From: Candidatus Rokuibacteriota bacterium
GTDB taxonomy: Bacteria; Methylomirabilota; Methylomirabilia; Rokubacteriales; CSP1-6
Direction: 5' to 3'
Assembly: GCA_003220595.1 (NCBI GenBank)
Contig: QHSZ01000025.1
Span: forward strand, 1-35,069
DNA length: 35,069 nt
Part shown: positions 27,145-35,069 of the stretch, in pieces
How positions within the stretch are numbered: position 1 is the first letter of the stretch
Layout of the letters: each line of letters starts with the position of its first letter
Notes under the pieces: model-generated
Seen by the model: the letters and a program-made list of their open reading frames with translations, nothing else
Told to the model about the DNA's origin: nothing
Database searches by the model: none
Program-made: the position numbers and the translations under genes

Positions 27145-28365
27145 ATGGGCAAGAAGACGATGACCTCGCGAGAACGCGTGAAGCGCGCCGTCCACCTGCA
27201 GGAGCCGGACCGGGTGCCACGCGATATCTGGATCACCCAGGACTCGTACGTCGCGCTGCGGCGGGAGCTGGGGCTCTCGCCGGTGGTCTCGAAGCCCTGG
27301 GACTGGCAGAACACGCCGAACGCGATCAGGCCGGGCACGACCACGTGGTCGACGGACTCCCGCATCGATCTCGACGTCGTGGAGAAGCTCGACCTCGACA
27401 TCATCCGCCGCTCCGGCTACCCGACGAACGGCGGCCGCGGGTTCGTCTACCGTCCCGAGGACGAGCTCTACATCGACGAGTGGGGGGTGCCGCATCACCG
27501 CGCCGAGTTCGAGACGGGGTACGGTGGGGCCCACTTCGAGATCCGCATCTATCCGCTCGCCGAGGCCACCGCGAAGGACCTCGACGACTATCCCTGGCCG
27601 GATCCTCACGACCCGTCCTTCCTCGGCGATCTGCCGGACGAGCTGCCCCGGATCTACAAGGACACGCCGTACGCGATCCTCGGGCAGTTCGGCCGCGGCG
27701 GCATCTATGAGCAGGCGAAGTACCTGCGCGGCTTCGAGCAGATCTTCATCGACATGGCGATCGACCAGGAGTTCGTGCACGCGCTCTTCGAGAAGCTGCT
27801 GCAGGTCGAGCTCGAGATGAACCGGGTCGGCATCCAGGCGGTCGGCAAGTACCTGACGATCCTCCGCCTCTCGCCCGAGGACCTCGGCACGCAGACGAGC
27901 ACGCTCGTCTCACCGCAGATCCACGAGGAGGTCGTGCGGCCGTACTACAAACGGCGGTTCCACGAGGTCCGCAAGATGCTCGACGACATCGGCAATCGCG
28001 ACTGCAAGATCCTGTACCACTCCTGCGGGGCCGCCTATCCGATGATGCCGGGCCTCGTGGAGGACGGCATGGACGTGTTCGATCCACTCCAGCCCGTCGA
28101 GGTCATCTCGGAGCCGTGGCGGCTCAAGCAGGACTTTGGCCACAAGCTGGCGTTCCTCGGCGGCATCAACGTGCAGTCGACGCTGCCGCGCGGCACGCCG
28201 GAGGACGTCCGGCAGGAGGTGCGGCAGCGGATCAAGGAGATGGCGCCCGGCGGCGGCTACATCCTGTCGCCGGCGCACCGGATGCTGCCGGACATTCCAT
28301 TTCGGAACATCCGAGCGATGTACGACGCGGGCGAGGAATTCGGTTACTACCCCATCACACTGTGA
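27145..28365 (+). CDS. URO-D-family corrinoid methyltransferase (MT1-like), copy 2
   Basis: [70 protein letters not shown]. Confidence 0.85.
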   Translation: MGKKTMTSRERVKRAVHLQEPDRVPRDIWITQDSYVALRRELGLSPVVSKPWDWQNTPNAIRPGTTTWSTDSRIDLDVVEKLDLDIIRRSGYPTNGGRGFVYRPEDELYIDEWGVPHHRAEFETGYGGAHFEIRIYPLAEATAKDLDDYPWPDPHDPSFLGDLPDELPRIYKDTPYAILGQFGRGGIYEQAKYLRGFEQIFIDMAIDQEFVHALFEKLLQVELEMNRVGIQAVGKYLTILRLSPEDLGTQTSTLVSPQIHEEVVRPYYKRRFHEVRKMLDDIGNRDCKILYHSCGAAYPMMPGLVEDGMDVFDPLQPVEVISEPWRLKQDFGHKLAFLGGINVQSTLPRGTPEDVRQEVRQRIKEMAPGGGYILSPAHRMLPDIPFRNIRAMYDAGEEFGYYPITL

Positions 28366-28376
28366 GCGACCACACC

Positions 28377-29033
28377 ATGGACGACAGAGCGCTGCTCGAG
28401 AAGCTCGCCTTCACCGTCATCAAAGGCCAGGTGAAGGACGGCACGGCGCTGACGCAGCAGGGGATCGACCAGGGGATCAATCCCCACCTCGTCATCAACG
28501 AGGGGCTCGTCCCGGGGATGGACGTCGTCGGCGAGCTGTTCCGCACGAACCAGTACTTCATCCCCGAGGTCCTGCTGTCGGCCCGCACGATGAACGGGTC
28601 CATGGCCCTGCTCAGACCCTTGATCGTGGGTCACGTCACGGAGACGGTCGGCGTGGCGGTGGTCGGCACCGTCAAGGGCGACATCCACGACATCGGCAAG
28701 AACCTCGTGTGCATGCTGCTCGAGGCGGCCCAGTTCAAGGTCCACAACATCGGGGTCAACAACACGCCGGAGAAGATCCTCGAGATGGCCGAGCAGCACC
28801 ACGCGGACATCGTCGGCCTCTCGGCGCTGCTCTCCGTCACCATGCCGAACATCGGCAAGACGGTGGAGCACTTCGAGAAGATGGGCGTCCGCAACCGGTA
28901 CAAGATCATCTGCGGGGGCGCGCCCGTGACCGCGAAGTTCGCGAAGGAGTGCGGGACGGACGCCTACGGCGCGAACGCGCCCGAGGCCGTGAAGATCTGC
29001 CGGCAGTGGATCGAGGAGAAGCGCGCTCGATGA
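28377..29033 (+). CDS. Corrinoid (B12-binding) methyl carrier protein, copy 2
   Basis: [28 protein letters not shown] (DxHxxG), IICGGAPVT. Confidence 0.92.
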   Translation: MDDRALLEKLAFTVIKGQVKDGTALTQQGIDQGINPHLVINEGLVPGMDVVGELFRTNQYFIPEVLLSARTMNGSMALLRPLIVGHVTETVGVAVVGTVKGDIHDIGKNLVCMLLEAAQFKVHNIGVNNTPEKILEMAEQHHADIVGLSALLSVTMPNIGKTVEHFEKMGVRNRYKIICGGAPVTAKFAKECGTDAYGANAPEAVKICRQWIEEKRAR

Positions 29034-30706
29034 AGAAGACCGACATCGAGATCGCCCGCGCGGCGAAGCTGCAGCCCGTGCAGGCGATCGCGGAAGGCCT
29101 GGGGCTCGGCAACGGCGATCTCGAGTCGTACGGCAGCGTCAAGGCCAAGATCCGCCTGGAGACCATCGCGCGCCTCCAGGGCCAGCCGGACGGCGCGCTC
29201 GTGCTCGTGACCGCGATGACGCCCACCGCCGCCGGTGAAGGGAAGTCGACGACGACGGTGGGGCTCGGCGACGCCTTCCGCCACCTCGGGAAGCGCTCGA
29301 TCGTGACGATCCGGGAGCCATCGCTGGGCCCGTGCTTCGGCATCAAGGGGGGCGCGGCCGGTGGCGGCTATGCGCAGGTGATGCCGATGGAAGACATCAA
29401 CCTGCACTTCACCGGCGACTTCCACGCCGTCACGTCGGCGCACAACCTGCTCGCCGCCGCCCTCGACAACCACCTCTTCCAGGGCAACGCCCTCGGTCTC
29501 GACGCGCGGCGCCTGGCCTGGAAGCGCGTCCTGGACATGAACGACCGGGCGCTCCGTAACGTCATCGTCGGTCTCGGTGGGCCGGCCCACGGTATCCCCC
29601 GCGAGTCGGGGTTCGAGATCACGGTGGCCTCCGAGATCATGGCCGTCCTGTGCCTGTCGAAGGACCTCAAGGATCTCAAGGCGCGCATCGGGCGCATGAT
29701 CGTGGGCGAGCGTGCGGACGGCGCCTTCGTCACGGCCGCGGAGCTCGGCGTGGCGGGAGCGCTGACGGTGCTGCTGAAGGACGCGATCAAGCCGAACCTC
29801 GTGCAGACGCTGGAAGGGACGCCCGCGTTCGTCCACGGCGGCCCCTTCGCGAACATCGCCCACGGCTGCAACAGCCTGATGGCGACGCGCCTCGCGCTGA
29901 AGCTCGGCGACATCGTCGTGACGGAGGCTGGGTTCGCCACCGAGCTCGGCGCGGAGAAGTTCTTCGACATCAAGTGCCGCGCGGGGGGGCTGACGCCGTC
30001 GGCGGCGGTGATCGTCGCCACCGTGCGGGCGCTGAAGATGCACGGCGGCGTGCGGAAGGACGACCTCGGCAGCGAGAACGTGGCCGCCGTCCGCGCCGGT
30101 CTGGCGAACCTCGAGAAGCACGTCGAGAACATCCGGTGGTTCGGGGTCCCCGCCGTCGTCGCCCTGAACCACTTCACCAAGGACACCGACGCCGAGATCG
30201 ATGCCGTGCTGGCCGCCTGCAAGACGATGCGGGTGCCCGCGCGGATCTCGCGCGTCTGGGAGCGGGGCGGCGCTGGCGGCACCGAGCTGGCGCAGGCGGT
30301 GGTCGAGGCGATGAACGCCGGCGACCGCGCGGCGTTTCGGCCGCTGTACGCCGAGACCCTGCCGCTGACCAAGAAGATCGAGACGATCGCCACGACGCTG
30401 TACGGCGCCGACGGCGTGACGATCCTGCCGGCGGCGGCGACGAAGCTGACGAAGTACGAATCCCTCGGTTTTGCGGGCTTGCCGGTCTGCATGGCGAAGA
30501 CCCAGAGCTCCCTGTCCGACGATGCGACGAAGCTCGGACGCCCGCGCCACTTCACGGTGACCATCCGCGACGCGAAGCTCGCCGCCGGCGCGGGCTTCGT
30601 CGTGGCCTACGCGGGTGACGTCATGACGATGCCGGGGCTGCCGAAGAAGCCGGCCGCCGAGACCATCGACCTGGACGACGACGGCAACGTCGTCGGCCTC
30701 TTCTGA
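29030..30706 (+). CDS. fhs: Formate--tetrahydrofolate ligase
   Basis: [59 protein letters not shown]. Confidence 0.97.
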   Translation: MKKTDIEIARAAKLQPVQAIAEGLGLGNGDLESYGSVKAKIRLETIARLQGQPDGALVLVTAMTPTAAGEGKSTTTVGLGDAFRHLGKRSIVTIREPSLGPCFGIKGGAAGGGYAQVMPMEDINLHFTGDFHAVTSAHNLLAAALDNHLFQGNALGLDARRLAWKRVLDMNDRALRNVIVGLGGPAHGIPRESGFEITVASEIMAVLCLSKDLKDLKARIGRMIVGERADGAFVTAAELGVAGALTVLLKDAIKPNLVQTLEGTPAFVHGGPFANIAHGCNSLMATRLALKLGDIVVTEAGFATELGAEKFFDIKCRAGGLTPSAAVIVATVRALKMHGGVRKDDLGSENVAAVRAGLANLEKHVENIRWFGVPAVVALNHFTKDTDAEIDAVLAACKTMRVPARISRVWERGGAGGTELAQAVVEAMNAGDRAAFRPLYAETLPLTKKIETIATTLYGADGVTILPAAATKLTKYESLGFAGLPVCMAKTQSSLSDDATKLGRPRHFTVTIRDAKLAAGAGFVVAYAGDVMTMPGLPKKPAAETIDLDDDGNVVGLF

Positions 30707-30716
30707 GGCCGGGGCG

Positions 30717-31004
30717 ATGGCGAGGTATCAGATCCTCTACTGGAAGGACATCCCCTCCCTCGTGGAAGCCAGCGACGGCGCCGAGAGCGTCAAGCTGCAG
30801 CTGAGCGAGCGCTTCCAGATGCTCATCGACGCCGTCGCCATGCGCCTCGGCCTGGCCGGGACGGACGCGTACCTGGACCAGTGGGAGCACGGGGACGAGC
30901 AGGATCGGCCCGGCCCGGCGCGCGAGGTGGCTCGCGCGATCGTCGAGGACCTCGAGGCGCGCTTCGCCGAGTTTCGCGACCGCGGGCTGGGCCCGGCCGG
31001 GTGA
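30717..31004 (+). CDS. Small 'virulence factor'-type (PF13769-like) protein
   Basis: MARYQILYWKDIPSLVEASDG...KLQLSERFQMLIDAVAMRLGLAGTDAYLDQW; family resemblance recalled from knowledge. Confidence 0.55.
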   Translation: MARYQILYWKDIPSLVEASDGAESVKLQLSERFQMLIDAVAMRLGLAGTDAYLDQWEHGDEQDRPGPAREVARAIVEDLEARFAEFRDRGLGPAG

Positions 31005-31921
31005 TGGCGGCGCGGGCGATGACAGCGTTGATCGAGTGCGTACCGAACGTCAGTGAAGGCCGGGATCAGCACGTCATTCAGCAGCTCGCCGAGGCCGTCC
31101 GGCACGCGGGAGCCGAGCTCATCGACGTCCACAGCGACGTCGATCATCATCGCTCGGTCTTCACCATCCTCGGCGCGCCGGAGGTCGTCGAAGGGTCCGT
31201 GCTCGCCCTGGCCCGGCTCGCCGTGCGGCTCATCGATCTGACGAAGCACCGCGGCGCCCATCCGCGCGTCGGCGCGATCGACGTCATCCCCTTCGTGCCC
31301 CTGCAGCGGGCGAGCATGCGTGACGCGATCGCGTCGGCGCACCGTCTGGGGCTCGTGTTCGCGGGCGAGTGTGACGTGCCGGTGTTCTTCTACGGCGAAG
31401 CGGCCGCCCGCCGCGACCGCCGCGAGCTTCCCGCGGTGCGCACGGGCGGCTTCGAGCAGCTGGCGGAGCGGTTGTGCGCGCCCGGGTGGCGCCCCGACGC
31501 CGGGCCTGCCACACCCCACCCGACCGCCGGAGCCACGGTCGTGGGCGCCCGGCACCCGCTCGTGGCGTTCAACGCCGTGCTGGACTCCACGGACGTCGCG
31601 GTGGCCAACGCGATCGCGCGCGCGATCCGGGAGTCGTCGGGCGGCCTGCCCGCCGTGCGGGCGATGGGGCTCTGGCTGGCCAGCCGTGGGCTCGCCCAGG
31701 TGTCGATGAACCTGCTCGACTACCGCCGGACGGCCCCACGTGTCGTGGCGCGCCGCATCGAGACGGAAGCCCGAAGGCTCGGCGTCCGGGTGCGCGAGTA
31801 CGAGCTGGTGGGATGCGCGTCGGCCGAGACGTTCGAGGCGTGGCCCGACACGCTCGCGCCGGTCGCCGGACTCAAGCCGACGCAGCTGCTCGACCCGTGG
31901 ATCTTCGCCGCGGCGTCATGA
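31004..31921 (+). CDS. Glutamate formiminotransferase (FTCD N-terminal type)
   Basis: ALIECVPNVSEGRD, DVDHHRSVFTILG, HRGAHPRVGAIDVIPFVP; start may instead be ATG 31019. Confidence 0.92.
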   Translation: MAARAMTALIECVPNVSEGRDQHVIQQLAEAVRHAGAELIDVHSDVDHHRSVFTILGAPEVVEGSVLALARLAVRLIDLTKHRGAHPRVGAIDVIPFVPLQRASMRDAIASAHRLGLVFAGECDVPVFFYGEAAARRDRRELPAVRTGGFEQLAERLCAPGWRPDAGPATPHPTAGATVVGARHPLVAFNAVLDSTDVAVANAIARAIRESSGGLPAVRAMGLWLASRGLAQVSMNLLDYRRTAPRVVARRIETEARRLGVRVREYELVGCASAETFEAWPDTLAPVAGLKPTQLLDPWIFAAAS

Positions 31922-32355
31922 AAATCGAGTCCGGTCAGTGGCTCTGCATCGAGGGCATCGAGGTGTCGTGCACCATCGGTGTCACGGAACGGGAGCGACG
32001 GAACCCCCAGCGTCTCGTCATGAATCTCGGGCTCGCCGTGGACTTCTCGGCCGTCGAGGCGTCCGACGAGATCGCCGACACGGTCGACTACCGCCTGGTG
32101 GCTCGTCGCGTCGTCGCCGAGGTCGAGAAATCGAGCTTCCGGCTGATCGAGACACTGGCGGCGCACCTGGGGCGGACGATCCTGGCGGACTTCCCGAGGA
32201 TCGAACGGGTCGCGACCGAGGTCTGGAAGCCGGGCGCCCTCTCGGGCGCGAAGAACGTCGGCGCCGTGCTCGTGTCCACCCGCGCCGGCCTTCCACGGGC
32301 TTGTGTCCAGGAGCGGAGGCTCAGGGCCGGGAGGACGCGGCGGAGGCGGGCCTGA
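31918..32355 (+). CDS. folB: Dihydroneopterin aldolase family (FolB-like)
   Basis: [29 protein letters not shown]...[30 protein letters not shown]...[15 protein letters not shown]. Confidence 0.85.
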   Translation: MKIESGQWLCIEGIEVSCTIGVTERERRNPQRLVMNLGLAVDFSAVEASDEIADTVDYRLVARRVVAEVEKSSFRLIETLAAHLGRTILADFPRIERVATEVWKPGALSGAKNVGAVLVSTRAGLPRACVQERRLRAGRTRRRRA

Positions 32356-32479
32356 GCGCGTACGCGGAGTAGGTGGTGACGAGGAGCGCGCGTTTTTCCT
32401 TTCCTTTGCTCTCGCCCGTTGTAGTTTAGAATCCGTGCCGAGAGCCGGAGCGCCAATCCAGTCGACGCGAGGTCGTGCC

Positions 32480-34423
32480 ATGGCCAAAGCGGTCCGCAAG
32501 GACGAGCCGATCGAAGCCCTCCTGCAAGAGGGACGGAAATTCCCGCCCCCGAAGGCGTTCACGAAGTCGGCTCGCGTCCGTTCGATGGCCCTGTACCAGG
32601 AGGCCCGGCGCAACCCCGTGCGCTTCTGGGAGCGCGAGGCGAAGGAGCTCGCGTGGATCAAGCCATGGACGCGCGCCCTCGAGTGGAAGCTGCCCTACGC
32701 GAAATGGTTCATCGGCGGGCAGCTCAACGCCTCGGCCAACTGTCTCGACCGCCACGTCCAAGGGCCGCGGCGCATGAAGGCCGCGCTCATCTGGGAGGGC
32801 GAGCCCGGCGACAGCCGTGTCCTGACCTACTGGGAGCTCTACCGCGAGGTCAGCCGCTTCGCGGCGGCGCTACGGAAAGGCGGCGTGAAGAAGGGAGACA
32901 TCGTCACCATCTACATGCCGATGATCCCCGAGGTGGTCGTCGCGATCCTCGCCTGCGCCCGTATCGGCGCTCCGCACTCCGTCGTGTTCGCCGGCTTTTC
33001 GCCGGAATCGCTGCGCGACCGTATCAACGACGCGAAGTCGCGCGTCCTCATCACCGCGGATGGCGGCTACCGGCGCGGCGGCGTCGTCGCGCTCAAGCTC
33101 AACGCGGACGAGGCGATCAAGGAGTGCCCGAGCGTGCAGACGGTGATCGTCGCCCGTCGCACGAAGCAGGACGTCCCGTGGACCACGGGGCGGGACGTCT
33201 GGTGGGAGGACTTCATCCGGGACGCGCCCGCGCGATGCGCGCCCGAGCGGATGGACGCCGAGGACATGCTGTACCTCCTCTACACGTCCGGCTCCACCGG
33301 CAAGCCGAAGGGCATCGTCCACACGACCGGCGGCTACCTCACGGGCGTCACCACCACCATGAAGTACATCTTCGACCTGCGCGAGGACGACACGTTCTGG
33401 TGCACCGCGGACATCGGTTGGGTCACCGGGCACTCGTACGTGGTCTACGGCCCGCTGTCGAACGGCGCCTCCGTGGTCATGTACGAGGGAACCCCCGACT
33501 GGCCCGACAAGGATCGCTTCTGGCGCATCATCGAGAAGTACGGCGTCACGATCCTCTATACGGCGCCCACGGCCATTCGCACGTTCGTCCGCTGGGGGGA
33601 ACAGTATCCGAAGGGCTGCGACCTGTCCTCGCTCCGGCTGCTCGGGACCGTCGGCGAGCCGATCAACCCCGAGGCCTGGGTCTGGTACTGGAAGGTCATC
33701 GGCGGCGGGCGCTGTCCGGTCGTCGACACGTGGTGGCAGACCGAGACCGGCCACATCCTCATCACGCCCCTGCCGGGCGTGACGGTCTGCAAGCCGGGCT
33801 CGGCCACGCTGCCGTTCCCCGGCATCGAGCCCGAGGTCGTGAACCAGAAGGGCGAGCCGGCGCAGGCCGGGTACCTGGTGCTGAGAAAGCCGTGGCCGGG
33901 CATGCTGCGCGGCATCTACGGCGATCCCGAGCGGTACACGCAGACGTACTGGAGCCAGGTCCCGGGGGTCTATTTCACCGGCGACGGCGCCAAGCGCGAC
34001 AAGGACGGCTACTTCTGGCTGCTGGGCCGGATCGATGACGTCATGAACGTCTCCGGCCACCGCGTGTCGACGATGGAAGTGGAGTCCGCGCTCGTCGAGC
34101 ACCCGACCGTGGCGGAGGCGGCGGTGATCGGCAAGACGCACGAGATCAAGGGCCAGGCCATCGCCGCGTTCGTGACGCTGAAGCACGGCCATACGATGAC
34201 GCCCGAGCTCCAGAACCAGATCAAGGCCCACGTGGCGCACAAGATCGGCGCGCTGGCGCGGCCGGACGACGTCATCTACGCCGCCGAGCTCCCGAAGACC
34301 CGAAGCGGAAAGATCATGCGACGCCTGCTGCGCGACATCGCGGAAGGTCGCGCCCTCGGCGAGACCAGCACGCTCGCCGACCCGACGGTCGTCGCGACGC
34401 TCAAGAAGGCGTACGAGGAGTAG
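32480..34423 (+). CDS. acsA: Acetyl-CoA synthetase (AMP-forming)
   Basis: [61 protein letters not shown]. Confidence 0.93.
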   Translation: MAKAVRKDEPIEALLQEGRKFPPPKAFTKSARVRSMALYQEARRNPVRFWEREAKELAWIKPWTRALEWKLPYAKWFIGGQLNASANCLDRHVQGPRRMKAALIWEGEPGDSRVLTYWELYREVSRFAAALRKGGVKKGDIVTIYMPMIPEVVVAILACARIGAPHSVVFAGFSPESLRDRINDAKSRVLITADGGYRRGGVVALKLNADEAIKECPSVQTVIVARRTKQDVPWTTGRDVWWEDFIRDAPARCAPERMDAEDMLYLLYTSGSTGKPKGIVHTTGGYLTGVTTTMKYIFDLREDDTFWCTADIGWVTGHSYVVYGPLSNGASVVMYEGTPDWPDKDRFWRIIEKYGVTILYTAPTAIRTFVRWGEQYPKGCDLSSLRLLGTVGEPINPEAWVWYWKVIGGGRCPVVDTWWQTETGHILITPLPGVTVCKPGSATLPFPGIEPEVVNQKGEPAQAGYLVLRKPWPGMLRGIYGDPERYTQTYWSQVPGVYFTGDGAKRDKDGYFWLLGRIDDVMNVSGHRVSTMEVESALVEHPTVAEAAVIGKTHEIKGQAIAAFVTLKHGHTMTPELQNQIKAHVAHKIGALARPDDVIYAAELPKTRSGKIMRRLLRDIAEGRALGETSTLADPTVVATLKKAYEE

Positions 34424-34425
34424 GC

Positions 34426-34701
34426 GTGCCCGTGACGGTGTGGATCCCGACGCAGCTCCGCCCGGTGACCGGCGGCAAGATCGAGGTGCAGGCCGCTGGC
34501 GACACCGTGGACGATGTGCTCCTCGACCTGGAGCGTCAGTTCCCCGGGCTCAAGGAGCGACTCCTGGACGAGCGGGGAGAGGTCCGGGGCTTTCTGAGCG
34601 TCTGCGTCAACGACGAGGACATCCGGTTCCTCCAAGCGGGGAAGACGCCGATCAGGGAAGGCGACGAGCTCTCGATCATCCCCGCCGTGGCGGGAGGCTG
34701 A
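34426..34701 (+). CDS. MoaD/ThiS-family sulfur carrier protein
   Basis: GTG start; ubiquitin-like ~91 aa ending in ...IREGDELSIIPAVAGG (C-terminal GG). Confidence 0.85.
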   Translation: MPVTVWIPTQLRPVTGGKIEVQAAGDTVDDVLLDLERQFPGLKERLLDERGEVRGFLSVCVNDEDIRFLQAGKTPIREGDELSIIPAVAGG

Positions 34702-35068
34702 CGGAGTCCGAGAGGGCTTTTCGCAGGAGGGCGCCCCGCCGGCCGCCCAGCACCAGAGGGGGGCGGCCGAATCGCTTCCGCAGGCGGTTGATCGCGTGCA
34801 GAATTCGTCGACGGCCGACGATCCTCCGCTCGAGTCGACGTTTGCCCGGGACGTCGAGCAGCATGAGGCCGATCAGGATCGTCAGCATGCCCTGACCCGG
34901 CACGCCGGGAAGCATGAGGACGATGCCCACCACGACCAGAATGACGCCCAGGACGTTCTTGCCGATCCGCGCCGTGAGGCGGAGCGCGGGATGGCGGTCC
35001 ACCCAGAAGTCCCGCGAATGGAAATCTTGAAAGTACGTGACGGGCAGCTTGACCAGCAGGACGCTCAC
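34676..35068 (-). CDS. Small transmembrane protein (PGPGW-like), possibly partial at the window edge
   Basis: NVLGVILVVVGIVLMLPGVPGQGMLTILIGLMLLDVPGKRRLERRI; runs to the window edge on the minus strand. Confidence 0.65.
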   Translation of the reverse strand: MSVLLVKLPVTYFQDFHSRDFWVDRHPALRLTARIGKNVLGVILVVVGIVLMLPGVPGQGMLTILIGLMLLDVPGKRRLERRIVGRRRILHAINRLRKRFGRPPLVLGGRRGALLRKALSDSVSLPPRRG

Positions 35069-35069
35069 C

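Noticed and set aside
28136-30706. 856-aa ORF as a fused protein
   Set aside because: Upstream part is a shadow frame of MT1b/corrinoid protein; the real gene starts at ATG 29030 (Fhs).
32396-32432. Promoter for acsA (TTTGCT-N16-TAGAAT)
   Set aside because: The -10 is reasonable but the -35 is weak; not strong enough to list as a feature.
1-35069. tRNA/rRNA genes, transposases, integrases, CRISPR arrays
   Set aside because: None recognised on either strand; the window looks like ordinary chromosomal metabolic operons without mobile-element signatures.

Overview
This is a high-GC, densely packed bacterial window with almost all genes on the + strand and many ATGA/GTGA-type start/stop overlaps. 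From left to right: (i) the 3' end of a PEP-mutase/isocitrate-lyase-family gene, a coiled-coil membrane-anchored protein, an MBL-fold hydrolase and a stand-alone cyclodeaminase (FchA/FTCD-C type). (ii) An arsenic locus: ArsI-like lyase, arsenite oxidase AioB-AioA, a secreted pentapeptide-repeat protein, an aquaglyceroporin and an ArsR with a CVC motif. (iii) A branched-chain-amino-acid-type (HAAT) ABC transporter with its binding protein, followed by a three-subunit molybdopterin / Fe-S / cytochrome b oxidoreductase. (iv) A ~17 kb corrinoid/tetrahydrofolate one-carbon cluster: MetH-activation-like protein, MetF-MetV fusion, pterin-dependent methyltransferase, homocysteine methyltransferase, two URO-D-type methyltransferase + corrinoid-protein pairs, an atypical Rieske-like protein, a RACo-type reductive activator, a COG0523 GTPase, a GntR/FCD regulator, formate-THF ligase, a small 'virulence factor'-type protein, formiminotransferase, FolB, acetyl-CoA synthetase and a MoaD/ThiS protein. 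The most interesting candidate system is (iv): an apparent corrinoid-dependent demethylation pathway with unknown substrate. It contains all four MetH modules as separate genes and a Rieske-like protein whose second His ligand is replaced by Cys (CPH...CPRC). A nearly identical AT-rich inverted-repeat motif (17/19 bp) lies upstream of both the aio locus and the C1 operon. All family assignments are from reading protein motifs; no database search was run.
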